From positions 1 to 46,481 of the forward strand of contig JALONO010000025.1 of the NCBI GenBank assembly GCA_025454895.1: DNA of 46,481 bases, read 5' to 3'. Of this stretch, positions 1-8,670 are shown one piece after another. The notes under the pieces were generated by a model that did no database searches, was not told the origin of the DNA, and was given only the letters and a program-made list of their open reading frames with translations. Source of the stretch: Bernardetiaceae bacterium. Its GTDB lineage: Bacteria; Bacteroidota; Bacteroidia; Cytophagales; Thermoflexibacteraceae. The position numbers and the translations under genes were made by a program. Positions within the stretch are counted from its first letter, which is position 1; each line of letters starts with the position of its first letter.

Positions 1-813
1 AAAAAGTATGCCCGCCGCTACGGTGCTCGTAAAATACCAATAGGCGTCGGTTTGGAGCGTGCCTACATCGGGCATTAGCAAAGCATAAAGTGAATTGAAG
101 AAAGAGGCCAGCAGGTACAGGCCAAAGTAGAGGTAGCCTCGGTCCTTCACGTTGGTGTAAAGCACCAAACAGTAGAAGCCCATGATGAACAATATCCCCA
201 CAAAAGCCAGCCCCCATTCGCGGGTTTGTTTGTACGCGCTCAAAGCAACTTCGGGCCTGGCCAATTTGAAGGATTGTAAACTTTTGGAAAAATCCTTGTT
301 CTGGCGGTTGTTGGTCGCTATCTGCTGCACCCGCACGTAGTAAACCTGGGTTTGGCCAGGGGCGATCTTGGCCAGAAAGGCCATGGAGAGGCCCAGGTGG
401 ATGGGACGTTTGGCCGAGCGCGTATCGCGCCGGAGGCCGCCCAGTTTGACCGGGGCCTCGTTGCGGAGGGTGTGAAGCTCCACGCTGTCGAACTGGTTGA
501 AGAAATCAAGCACCAAGGTGCTGTCGGCCAACTGGTTGTGGAGGCTGAACCGCAGCCAGCCCACTTCGCTGCCGTCGGCGGTAACGTAGGGCAAGTCAGG
601 GCACGGCTTAAACTGCCCGGCCAGCGGGGCCTGGGCCACCTGGGCGGCGGTGTAGCGGCCGGTGGGGTCGGGCAAGGCTTCCACCTTGGCCAAAATGTTT
701 TTGCCGAGCAAGGCATCGGTAACTTGGATGGGGGTTTGGGCCTGGGCCGCCAGGGGCAGGTGCCATCCGATAAGCAAACAAAGTAAGGTCAGCCTGATAG
801 TAAGCGTTACCAT
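1..813 (-). CDS. 7TMR-DISM membrane receptor, N-terminal part (3' end beyond window)
   Basis: Reading the minus strand from the ATG at 813-811 gives 271 codons without a stop up to the window edge, so the C-terminus is missing. Residues 1-25 form a signal peptide ending in an AQAQ-type cleavage region. Next comes a beta-rich sensor segment of about 170 residues with the pattern W-L-R-F-S-L-H-N-Q and V-Y-Y-V-R-V-Q typical of the extracellular 7TMR-DISM domain. From about residue 205 hydrophobic helices begin (FVGILFIMGFYCLVLY, then YFGLYLLASFFNSLY), matching the start of a seven-helix bundle. In known 7TMR-DISM proteins this sensor is joined to a histidine kinase, a guanylate cyclase or a DNA-binding output domain; which one follows here cannot be seen. 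It is divergent from the histidine kinase at 1111, which is suggestive but not proof of a shared role. Confidence 0.85.
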   Translation of the reverse strand, partial: MVTLTIRLTLLCLLIGWHLPLAAQAQTPIQVTDALLGKNILAKVEALPDPTGRYTAAQVAQAPLAGQFKPCPDLPYVTADGSEVGWLRFSLHNQLADSTLVLDFFNQFDSVELHTLRNEAPVKLGGLRRDTRSAKRPIHLGLSMAFLAKIAPGQTQVYYVRVQQIATNNRQNKDFSKSLQSFKLARPEVALSAYKQTREWGLAFVGILFIMGFYCLVLYTNVKDRGYLYFGLYLLASFFNSLYALLMPDVGTLQTDAYWYFTSTVAAGILF

Positions 814-1110
814 AATAGGAAAAATGAGCCTGGTCTATCAGGCTACCAAGGCTGAAATTGCAAACCCTGTGCCTGTTTAACTTTGCTAAACTATTGACCT
901 GACTATGCGTCCTTTAAGTCCGGTTTTGAGCCAACTAGATCAGGTAAGATATATGGAAAAAGATCAGATTTTGGCACAAAAAATGGCCTTGGTCGCTTGT
1001 CGGCAACGTATTGCCAACTCTGATACTGGCCTCGCTAGGGGCCGTAGAGTCAATTTACGGACGATTTTTGCGTTAACTTTTCTTATAAGGTAAATCGATT
1101 TGGCGGGCTC

Positions 1111-3324
1111 ATGCGTTTCGTGTTGTTATGCTGGTGGCAGTTATGGCTAGGTGGGCTGGCGGCGGGCGCGTGGGCGCAATCCGCCGTTCGCACCGATAGC
1201 TTAGGCCAGGCCTGGCAGCAGGCCAAAAGCGATACCGCGAAAATCCGGCTGGCCCAGGAACTGTGCAACGCCTTTGTGTTTAGCCAACCTGATAGTGCCG
1301 TGCGCTATGCCCAATGGGGCCTCAAAAATGCCCGACCCGGCCGCGATGATCGGCGGTTGCACACTTTCCACAACGCCTTGGGAGTGGTGCGCAACCAGCA
1401 AGCCGACTATAACAAGGCCATCATGCATCATTTCGCCGCGCTTGAATTGGCCCAAAAGTTTCGCGACGGGGTTAACCAAGGTCGCAGCCTCAATAACATT
1501 GGCGTGGTGTTTACCAATCAAGGCAAGTACACGCGGGCCCTGGTCTATTTTCACGAGGCCCAAAAGGTTTATGAAAAAGCCAAAGAGTTTACTTTTGTCA
1601 ATACGATCCACACAAACGTGGGCATCATCCATCAAAACCTAAAGCACTACGACCAAGCGCGGGAGAGCTTCCAAAAGGCCATTCGCGGCCATGAGCGAAA
1701 CCGGAACCGCAGGGGCACGGCCATTGCGTTGCAAAACCTGGCCCGGTTCTATTACCTACTGGCCAAGTACGACTCGGCCATGCATTTTTTTGAACAAGCT
1801 GAGCACATTTATCGGGAAATAGGGGAGAAGTCATTTTTAGGCCGAGTTTACAAAAGTAAAGGGGCCATTAGGGTCGCATTCAACCAACTAGACCAGGCGG
1901 AGGCCGACCTAAAATATGGTTTTTCCGTGGCCACCGAGGTCAAAGACCGGAAAACCCAGGCCCAGGTGCAAATTGAAATGGCCAATTTGCGGCTTAAGCA
2001 ACACCGCCCCGACGAGGCCGCCCAACTGGCCCGCCAGGCCCTGGCCACGGCCGAGGAGATTCAGAGCATGGAGGAAATAAAACTGGCCGCCGCCCTGGTG
2101 TCGGATATTTATTTTCAGTTGGAAGACTACGGCCAGGCCCTAAGTTACTACAAAGTGGCCCGCACCGCCCAAGATAGCCTGGACAATGTGGAGCGCCAGA
2201 AAGCGATCAGCAATTTGCAAAGCGATTTTGAGATTCAGAGCGAACGCAAGCAGCGGGAGGAGGATAGTGTGAAAAACCGCCAGATGATGCAATTGTTGAG
2301 GAGCCGGGCCGAGTTGCGCCAAAGGCAATTGCTGATCGAGAAGTACCAGCTCAACGACTCTAACCAGTTATTGCTGGCCGTTACCGAGCGCACGGAAAAG
2401 GAATATGACAGCCTCAAACAGACCTCTAAGGCTGAAGCCGAGATGCAACAGAGCCAGTTGATTTTTCAAAAGCAGCAGTTCAACCTTCAGCAAGCCGAAT
2501 TGAGAAACAAGCAGCAGCAACGCAACTTGTTAATGGTTTCGCTGGCTTTGGTGCTTAGCGTGGTGGCCGTCCTGGTCTGGGCGTACTACCAAAACCGGCG
2601 TAAAAACCGCGAGTTGGCCGCCCGGCAGGCTGAACTTCAGCGGCTCAATGCCACCAAGGACAAGTTGTTTTCCATTGTGGCCCACGACCTGCGTGCGCCG
2701 TTCAACGGCCTCAAAAACAGTTTGGAACTGTTTGATAGCCAGTACATTTCCCAAACTGATTTTACCCACCTGGCCAACCTGCTGAAACAAGACGTGGAGG
2801 GCCTCAACCAGGGGCTGGATAATTTGTTGCGCTGGGCCCACTCGCAAATGCAGGGTATTGAACCTCAACCACTTAGCGTAGAACTAGGGCAAAAAGTGGA
2901 CGAAGTGCTCCAACTATACGCCCGCCCTGCCGCCGATAAGAACATCGATTTGATCAATCAGGTGCCCATTGAGGTCAAGGCTTGGGTGGACCCGGATCAT
3001 GTGCGGCTCTTGCTGAGAAATTTAGTAAACAATGCCATCAAGTTTACCCCGGCGGGCGGTAGCGTGCGGGTGGGGGCTACCGTGGGGGCGCGGACCAAGA
3101 TTACCATTTGCGACACCGGCCTTGGTATGACCGCCGACGAAATAGGCAAACTTTTCAACATCGAGCAACACTACAGCACCCGTGGCACGGCCAACGAAAA
3201 AGGCTCGGGCCTGGGCCTGATCCTTTGCAAGGAATTTGTGGAAGCCAACCAAGGCCAGCTTACCGTGGAGAGCCAAAAAGGGAAAGGTACTACTTTTACC
3301 ATCGATTTGCCCCTGTCCAATTAA
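1111..3324 (+). CDS. TPR-repeat sensor histidine kinase
   Basis: A 737-residue protein with a signal peptide (cleavage near A22, GAWA/Q). About residues 60-350 are tetratricopeptide repeats (LNNIGVVFTNQGKYTRALVY is a clear unit), which would lie in the periplasm. A coiled coil at about 360-465 leads to one membrane helix at about 472-495. The cytoplasmic part has a HisKA region with the phospho-acceptor motif SIVAHDLRAPF (H525) and an HATPase domain: N box around N637-N641, G1 box DTGLGM from D668, G2 box GSGLGL near residue 698. All catalytic boxes are intact, so it should autophosphorylate. No receiver domain is fused and no response regulator lies next to it, so its partner is elsewhere. 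This TPR-kinase layout is widespread in Bacteroidota. The ATG was chosen because the signal peptide follows directly. Confidence 0.93.
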   Translation: MRFVLLCWWQLWLGGLAAGAWAQSAVRTDSLGQAWQQAKSDTAKIRLAQELCNAFVFSQPDSAVRYAQWGLKNARPGRDDRRLHTFHNALGVVRNQQADYNKAIMHHFAALELAQKFRDGVNQGRSLNNIGVVFTNQGKYTRALVYFHEAQKVYEKAKEFTFVNTIHTNVGIIHQNLKHYDQARESFQKAIRGHERNRNRRGTAIALQNLARFYYLLAKYDSAMHFFEQAEHIYREIGEKSFLGRVYKSKGAIRVAFNQLDQAEADLKYGFSVATEVKDRKTQAQVQIEMANLRLKQHRPDEAAQLARQALATAEEIQSMEEIKLAAALVSDIYFQLEDYGQALSYYKVARTAQDSLDNVERQKAISNLQSDFEIQSERKQREEDSVKNRQMMQLLRSRAELRQRQLLIEKYQLNDSNQLLLAVTERTEKEYDSLKQTSKAEAEMQQSQLIFQKQQFNLQQAELRNKQQQRNLLMVSLALVLSVVAVLVWAYYQNRRKNRELAARQAELQRLNATKDKLFSIVAHDLRAPFNGLKNSLELFDSQYISQTDFTHLANLLKQDVEGLNQGLDNLLRWAHSQMQGIEPQPLSVELGQKVDEVLQLYARPAADKNIDLINQVPIEVKAWVDPDHVRLLLRNLVNNAIKFTPAGGSVRVGATVGARTKITICDTGLGMTADEIGKLFNIEQHYSTRGTANEKGSGLGLILCKEFVEANQGQLTVESQKGKGTTFTIDLPLSN

Positions 3325-3368
3325 ACCTTGGCTTGGTTAGGGCATCTAAATCGCACACCCGCTGGCCC

Positions 3369-3986
3369 ATGACCGAACTGGAAAACCGTTGGCATACCCT
3401 AGTGGCTACTTTACCTGCCCCATTGCCTGCCAAGCAACGGGTGCTGGCCGATCTGTTAGCCCGTTACCAAGCCGATGGCCGCCACTACCACAACTTGGCC
3501 CACCTGCGGGCTATGTTTGCCCTGGCCCAGCAATATGGGCCGCAGTTGCGGCAGCCCGCCCTGGTAGCTTTGGCCATCTGGTTTCACGATGCGGTGTACA
3601 ACCCCCTGCGCGCCGATAACGAAGCCCAAAGTGCGGCCTTGGCCCGCCGCCAACTCCAGCTCTTAGATATTGCCCAACCCGATATTGATAAAGTGGAGCA
3701 GCTGATTTTGGCCACTAAAACCCACCAGGCCCACGGCGATCCTGACACTGAATACTTACTTGATTTTGATTTGGCGATTTTGGCCGCCCCTATCGATCAG
3801 TATCAGCTTTACGCCCAGCAAATTAGGCAAGAATACCGGCTCGTGCCCGACTTACTGTACCAGCCCGGTCGCCGCCGGGTGCTCAAGGCATTTCTGGACC
3901 GGCCTCGCATTTACCACCATTTGGGGGCTGCCGCCGAAGCCCAGGCTCGCGCCAACCTCGCCACGGAACTAGCCGAGCTTGTTTAA
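3369..3986 (+). CDS. HD-domain metal-dependent phosphohydrolase (COG4339-like)
   Basis: A 205-residue soluble protein. The frame stays open upstream into the histidine kinase gene, but the ATG at 3369, 45 bases after the kinase stop, gives the family's usual N-terminus and length. It carries the HD-superfamily metal-ligand pattern: H-Y-H-N-L-A-H-L near residue 42, then W-F-H-D-A-V-Y near residue 74 with the paired His-Asp, a T-K-T-H segment near residue 118, and L-D-F-D-L-A-I-L with a further Asp. These fit the family of predicted HD phosphohydrolases of unknown substrate (COG4339). No substrate can be inferred from context. It is codirectional with the kinase and may be cotranscribed. Confidence 0.85.
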   Translation: MTELENRWHTLVATLPAPLPAKQRVLADLLARYQADGRHYHNLAHLRAMFALAQQYGPQLRQPALVALAIWFHDAVYNPLRADNEAQSAALARRQLQLLDIAQPDIDKVEQLILATKTHQAHGDPDTEYLLDFDLAILAAPIDQYQLYAQQIRQEYRLVPDLLYQPGRRRVLKAFLDRPRIYHHLGAAAEAQARANLATELAELV

Positions 3987-4177
3987 TTTTTTCAACCAAT
4001 TATCCACAATTAAATCGTCAAAGTTCAACAAAGTTGTTTGCCGATAAAAAAGTCGCTTTCCCGCTTGGCAATCCCCAAATTTTCGTTAAAATTTGACGTT
4101 TATTTAAGCAAACCCATTTTAGGCAATCAACCCAACCTACCGAGTTATTTTACAGTTTTACCCGATTTGACGAAGCT

Positions 4178-5728
4178 ATGTCGCTACTAGCCCCCGTTAC
4201 CCGGCCGCTTGATGCCACGCAGGCCGCTCATTTGCTCAGGCGCGCCACCTTTGGGCCTAACGCGGCCCAAATTAGGCAGTTTACCGGCATGAGTGCCGCC
4301 AACGCCGTAGCCCTGCTCCTGGCCGATTTGCCCGTGCCAGCCCACCCGCCCCATCCTAACGGGGGTGGCGAATGGCACGGAAATCCGTTTAGCCAAATGG
4401 ACGAAGGACCTCGCACCAACTCGCTAAAAGGTTGGTGGACTGGGCTGATGGCCTCAAACGAAGCTCCAAATGTACGGGAAAAGATGGTGTTGTTCTGGCA
4501 AAACCATTTCGTTTCCACCTTCCAAGTGGTCAACGATGCCCGGTTTATGTACCTGCAAAACCAGGTGATGCGCCGCCATGCCTTGGGCAACTTCCGCCAA
4601 TTCGTGATCGACATCACCAAGGATGCGGCCATGCTCATTTACCTCAACGGTAACGGTAACGTGGCCGGGCGGCCCAACCAAAACTATGCGCGGGAATTGC
4701 AGGAACTTTTCACCATCGGCCGGGGCAACTATACCGAAGACGACGTGCAGGCGGCCGCCCGAGTGCTCACCGGCTGGCGCGTGAGCGGTTACCGCAACGA
4801 AACCAGTGGGGCCATCAATGTTACGTTTAACGCCGCCCAGCACGACACGGGCAACAAGCAATTTTCTGCTTCGTACCAAAACCGGGTGATCCAAGGCCGG
4901 CGCGATGCCAACGCCGGAGATACCGAGCTAGCCGAATTGGTAGATATGATTTTGGCCCAACCTGAAGCCGCCCGGTTCATTTGCCGCAAGCTATACCGCT
5001 GGTTCATCAATTTTGACATCACCGCCCAAATTGAGCAGGAGTTTATCCGCCCCCTGGCCGATCAGTTCCGGCAAAACCAGTTCAATATCAAAGGGGTGCT
5101 GGAAACCATGTTCCGCAGCCAACATTTTTACGACGCCGCCGTGCGCGGGGCCATCATCCGCTCCCCTATGGAGCTGGTGATCGGCACTTTGCGGGCCTTC
5201 AACCAAACTCCGCCCGAGGTAACCAACGTAGCCCCGTTTTTCCAATACACCAACTACGTGTGGCAGCGCAGCCGCGAGTTGCAAATGGACCTGATGGACC
5301 AACCCACCGTGTTTGGCTGGCGGCCCTATTACGATACCGGGTTTTACGAAATCTGGATCAGTTCCACTACGCTAGCTTTGCGCAACTCTTTCTCCGACCA
5401 AATGGTAACCGGCAACTTCCGGGTAGGCTCCAACCGGCTGGGTATCGACTCCATTGCCGCCGCCCAAGCCGCTGCCGACCCCACCGATGCCGAAAAACTG
5501 GTGGATCACTTTGATAATCTACTGCTGGCCGTGGATTTGACCAAAGCCCAAAAAGACTTTTTGATCGACACTATCATGGTCAACAACCTGCCCCGCTACG
5601 AGTGGACCAACGAGTGGAACGAGTTTACCCGCAACCCAAATAACAATACCCGCCGCATGAGCGTGAAAATGAAGCTGGATAGCCTGCTCACTTACATACT
5701 CCGGTTGGCAGAATATCAGATGTGTTAG
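4178..5728 (+). CDS. DUF1800 domain-containing protein
   Basis: A 516-residue protein spanning nearly the whole DUF1800 family. Signature segments are AAHLLRRATFGP at the N-terminus, a W-Q-N-H-F motif near residue 108, and YARELQELFTIGRGNYTEDD near residue 170 followed by an A-A-R-V-L-T-G-W block. A later SPMELVIGTLR segment is also typical. There is no clear signal peptide. The gene sits 57 bases upstream of a DUF1501 gene in the same direction. DUF1800 and DUF1501 genes are found as neighbours in many Bacteroidota, Proteobacteria and Planctomycetes, but the function of the pair is not established. An operon is inferred from spacing and the terminator after the second gene. Confidence 0.9.
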   Translation: MSLLAPVTRPLDATQAAHLLRRATFGPNAAQIRQFTGMSAANAVALLLADLPVPAHPPHPNGGGEWHGNPFSQMDEGPRTNSLKGWWTGLMASNEAPNVREKMVLFWQNHFVSTFQVVNDARFMYLQNQVMRRHALGNFRQFVIDITKDAAMLIYLNGNGNVAGRPNQNYARELQELFTIGRGNYTEDDVQAAARVLTGWRVSGYRNETSGAINVTFNAAQHDTGNKQFSASYQNRVIQGRRDANAGDTELAELVDMILAQPEAARFICRKLYRWFINFDITAQIEQEFIRPLADQFRQNQFNIKGVLETMFRSQHFYDAAVRGAIIRSPMELVIGTLRAFNQTPPEVTNVAPFFQYTNYVWQRSRELQMDLMDQPTVFGWRPYYDTGFYEIWISSTTLALRNSFSDQMVTGNFRVGSNRLGIDSIAAAQAAADPTDAEKLVDHFDNLLLAVDLTKAQKDFLIDTIMVNNLPRYEWTNEWNEFTRNPNNNTRRMSVKMKLDSLLTYILRLAEYQMC

Positions 5729-5785
5729 CCTTTGGCCTAGCCAAAGGCCGTTTTCAACCTTTAAAAACTTTATCAAGAAGAAGAC

Positions 5786-7366
5786 ATGAAACGCCGCGAC
5801 TTTCTAACTGCCGCCACATCTTCGTTTTTTCTGCCCGTAATGCTGGATGGGTATGGGGCCAAAGCCTTTTCGCCCACCTCGCCGTTTATGCGTGCCTTGG
5901 CCGAGGTAGCCGAGGCCACCGACCGGATTTTGGTGGTGGTGCAATTGAGCGGGGGCAACGATGGGATCAACACTACCCCACCCTTGGACCAACTAGAGGT
6001 GTACTTACGCAACAACTTTAGACCGGGCGTGGCCATCCCCGAAAACCGGATTTTGCGCCTCAATGGCCAAAATACCGTTGGCTTACACCCCGCCATGACG
6101 GCCATGCAGCGCATGTACAACGAAGGCCAATTATCGATCATTCAAGGGGTTTCGTATCCTCAGCCCAACTTGTCTCACTTCCGGGCTAACGATATTTGGT
6201 TCACCGCCTCCGACTCTAACCGGTTCGAAACCACCGGCTGGCTGGGCCGTTACCTGGACGACCGGTTCCCGCGCTACCCGGCGGCTTTCCCCACCGCCCA
6301 AATGCCAGATCCGCTGGCCATCCAGATCGGGGCCATTCCTACTACCACTCTGCTAGGCGATAACACCTCGATGGCCGTGGTGTTCCAAGACCCTGATGCT
6401 TTTGCCCGCCTGGTGGGCGATAAACCCAACGTGCCCGATACGGCCACCACGCCTGGTTACGCGGGCGACCGGATCAAGTTTATCCGTCAGCAGCAAGTAA
6501 CTAGCGTGGCTTACGCTGGCCAAATCCGCACGGCGGCCGGCAAAGGGCGTAACCAAGCCACTTATCCTACCAATAATGGCCTGGCTAATCAGTTGCGCAT
6601 TGTGGCCCGACTTATACACGGTGGCTTGCAAACCAAGGTGTACTACGTTACCATCGGCGGGTTTGACACCCACGCGGCCCAAACCGATGCCAACGACCCC
6701 ACCACCGGCGCCCATGCCAATTTGTTGCGCAACGTGTCGGAGGGTATTGCCGCTTTCCAAAACGACCTGAAAATGCTGGGCGTGGATGACAAGGTAGTAG
6801 GCATGACCTTCTCCGAGTTTGGCCGTACCGCGGTCGCCAACGGCACCCGGGGCACCGACCACGCCTCGGCCGCAGTGCAATTCGTGTTCGGTAAGCACCT
6901 CAAAGGTGGCCTGATCGGCCGCTCGCCCAACCTGTCGGACCTGGTGAACAATAACCAACTGCGGATGCAGTTCGACTTCCGGCAAATCTACTCCACCATG
7001 CTGCGCGATTGGTTTGCTACTCCTACATCTGATGCCAATGCACTGTTGTTCAAGGAGTTTGGCACCCTGCCCATCTTCAGCGACATTGTAACTGGGTTCG
7101 ATGAGCCGCTGTTCAACACCAAAAACCTGCGCATGTACCCCAACCCCACCTCGGCCACCTTGGTGATCGAGAACGATGCCCTGGCCAATAGCGCGGGCGC
7201 AGTGCGGATTGTGGACCTCGCCGGCCGCGAAGTGCTGCGCCAGGAGCTTACCTCCGGCCAGCGCAAAGTGCAAATGGACGTGCAGCAACTGCCTGCGGGC
7301 AACTATATTGTGCAGGTGCAAGCCGGGCAGAAAAGTTTTAGTGGCCAAGTGTCGGTAATGCACTAG
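5786..7366 (+). CDS. DUF1501 domain-containing protein with type IX secretion C-terminal signal
   Basis: A 526-residue protein with an N-terminus (MKRRDFLTAATSS) containing a twin-arginine-like pair followed by a short hydrophobic stretch. The DUF1501 body has GGNDGINT near residue 53, LHPAMTAM near residue 96, SHFRANDIWFTA near residue 130, a late GGFDTHAAQ block and FSEFGRTA. DUF1501 belongs to the alkaline phosphatase/sulfatase-like fold. The last ~80 residues are a type A type IX secretion sorting domain: MYPNPTSATLVIEN, then VRIVDLAGREVL, then LPAGNYIVQVQAG. The protein is therefore expected to cross the inner membrane and reach the cell surface or medium through the Por/Gld system. It follows DUF1800 closely and ends just before a strong hairpin terminator. 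Confidence 0.92.
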   Translation: MKRRDFLTAATSSFFLPVMLDGYGAKAFSPTSPFMRALAEVAEATDRILVVVQLSGGNDGINTTPPLDQLEVYLRNNFRPGVAIPENRILRLNGQNTVGLHPAMTAMQRMYNEGQLSIIQGVSYPQPNLSHFRANDIWFTASDSNRFETTGWLGRYLDDRFPRYPAAFPTAQMPDPLAIQIGAIPTTTLLGDNTSMAVVFQDPDAFARLVGDKPNVPDTATTPGYAGDRIKFIRQQQVTSVAYAGQIRTAAGKGRNQATYPTNNGLANQLRIVARLIHGGLQTKVYYVTIGGFDTHAAQTDANDPTTGAHANLLRNVSEGIAAFQNDLKMLGVDDKVVGMTFSEFGRTAVANGTRGTDHASAAVQFVFGKHLKGGLIGRSPNLSDLVNNNQLRMQFDFRQIYSTMLRDWFATPTSDANALLFKEFGTLPIFSDIVTGFDEPLFNTKNLRMYPNPTSATLVIENDALANSAGAVRIVDLAGREVLRQELTSGQRKVQMDVQQLPAGNYIVQVQAGQKSFSGQVSVMH

Positions 7367-7384
7367 TTAGCAGTTTTTCAATTT

Positions 7385-7431
7385 AATCGTAAGAAGGGAG
7401 GCGCGCAGGTCGGGCCTCCCTTTTTACGATT
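7385..7431 (+). terminator. Long hairpin terminator after the DUF1800-DUF1501 unit
   Basis: An 18-base stem (7385-7402 with 7414-7431; 17 Watson-Crick pairs and one G-T wobble) closes an 11-base loop, with a T run inside the right arm. It begins 18 bases after the DUF1501 stop. The near-symmetry means it could act on both strands. Confidence 0.85.
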
Positions 7432-7569
7432 AGGCCAAGCGGCCGCCCAATAAACTTTTCCCTTACCGCAGTAGTTATATCTGCAAATTATTTTGGCAAT
7501 AGGTTTTTAAATATTTGAAAATCAATTAATTGATTTTGTTGATTGGTGAAATAAGCCAAAATCGCCACC

Positions 7570-8370
7570 ATGCCTGAACTGCCCGAAGTAGAAAGTTACC
7601 GCCGTTACTTTGAAGCCACTGCCTTGCACCAAACCGTGCGGGAAGTGGAAGTGCTCGACTCGAAGGTAGTCAAAGTTGACCCCGATTACCTGCGCCAGCA
7701 ACTGGTGGGGCAGCGGTTTACGGGCACCGACCGGATCGGGAAATACCTGTTTGTCCACCTTAGTTCGGGGCGGGTGCTGCTGCTCCACTTTGGCATGACC
7801 GGCGAACTGGCCCACTACGCCCCCACCGCCGAACTACCCCGGTTCACTCGGGTACGTTTTGGCCTGGCCAACGGCTATCACCTGGCTTTTGTGGATCCCC
7901 GCAAGTTTGGCCGAATCGAACTGGGGGACAGTGTGCCCCAATTCCAGGCCGCTAAGGGCCTCTCGGCCGATGCGCTGAAGTTACCTTTGGATAATTTTAA
8001 GGCTGCCCTGGCGAAGCGGATGGCCCCCATCAAAAGCGTGTTGCTGGACCAGGCCGTGGCGGCGGGCGTGGGCAACTGGATCGCGGACGAGATGTTGTTC
8101 CAGGCGCGGGTACACCCTTTGCGGCGGGCGGCCCACCTTACCCAGGCCGAAACTGCGGGCTTGCACCAAGTGATGCTGCACATTTTGGAACTGGCCGTGG
8201 CCCACGAGGCTTATTACCGTGATTTCCCACCGTATTTTCTGCTGCATAGCCGGGGCTGGACTGATGCGCCCATTGCGCCTTGCCCCGGTTGCGCGGGCGA
8301 GGTGGCCAAAACTGAAGTTGGCGGCCGGGCCACTTACTTTTGCCCCCGGTGCCAGCCCACCGCGCCATAG
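7570..8370 (+). CDS. mutM: Formamidopyrimidine-DNA glycosylase (Fpg/MutM)
   Basis: A 266-residue base-excision repair enzyme expected to remove oxidised purines such as 8-oxoguanine and cut the abasic site. After Met removal the N-terminus is PELPEVES, with the catalytic proline P2 and E3. The conserved lysine is in RIGKYL (K58 with Met counted). The DPRKFG segment supplies the DNA-intercalation loop region. The helix-two-turn-helix is AGVGNWIADEMLFQARVHP. The C-terminal zinc finger is complete, with CPGC and CPRC pairs. Family length is usual. The gene lies between the DUF1501 terminator and rpoB; no functional link to either is apparent. Confidence 0.93.
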   Translation: MPELPEVESYRRYFEATALHQTVREVEVLDSKVVKVDPDYLRQQLVGQRFTGTDRIGKYLFVHLSSGRVLLLHFGMTGELAHYAPTAELPRFTRVRFGLANGYHLAFVDPRKFGRIELGDSVPQFQAAKGLSADALKLPLDNFKAALAKRMAPIKSVLLDQAVAAGVGNWIADEMLFQARVHPLRRAAHLTQAETAGLHQVMLHILELAVAHEAYYRDFPPYFLLHSRGWTDAPIAPCPGCAGEVAKTEVGGRATYFCPRCQPTAP

Positions 8371-8480
8371 CAGTAACGGGCCAAACCGGGGCGGAACCCG
8401 ATAGCGGTTCTCACCCTGGCCGCCTAGTGGTTGCCCAGCATGAAAAGCGAAAAGTATTTCCGAAAACCCTTTTTTATTAC

Positions 8481-8488
8481 TAGATTTG
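8481..8488 (+). promoter_or_regulatory. Possible -7 element (TAnnTTTG) for rpoB
   Basis: TAGATTTG fits the Bacteroidota -7 consensus TAnnTTTG. A convincing -33 TTTG is not visible 19-21 bases upstream. If used, transcription would start near 8495 and leave a leader of about 175 bases before the TTG start. The 300-base spacer holds no ribosomal protein gene. It does contain a short perfect palindrome (TTGAC-G-GTCAA, 8555-8565). Confidence 0.35.
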
Positions 8489-8670
8489 CGCTTTGCTTAT
8501 GCCAGTAGCGTTCGCTTATTCCACCCAAAAATCTTACCGCCGATGTGTGAAGGCTTGACGGTCAACGTCTTGCATGTAAACCCATCGCCCGTTGTTAAGT
8601 TTTGGCCGGAATAGTGCCGCACCCAAGGTTAACCGAAAGTTCATTCGTTCAAACATAAATTGTCAGCAAA

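Noticed and set aside
905-1093. 62-codon ORF ahead of the histidine kinase
   Set aside because: No family character, runs through the AT-rich divergent promoter region, ends just before the kinase start.
6353-7363. Open frame antisense to the DUF1501 gene
   Set aside because: The sense frame has domain and sorting-signal matches; the antisense frame has none.
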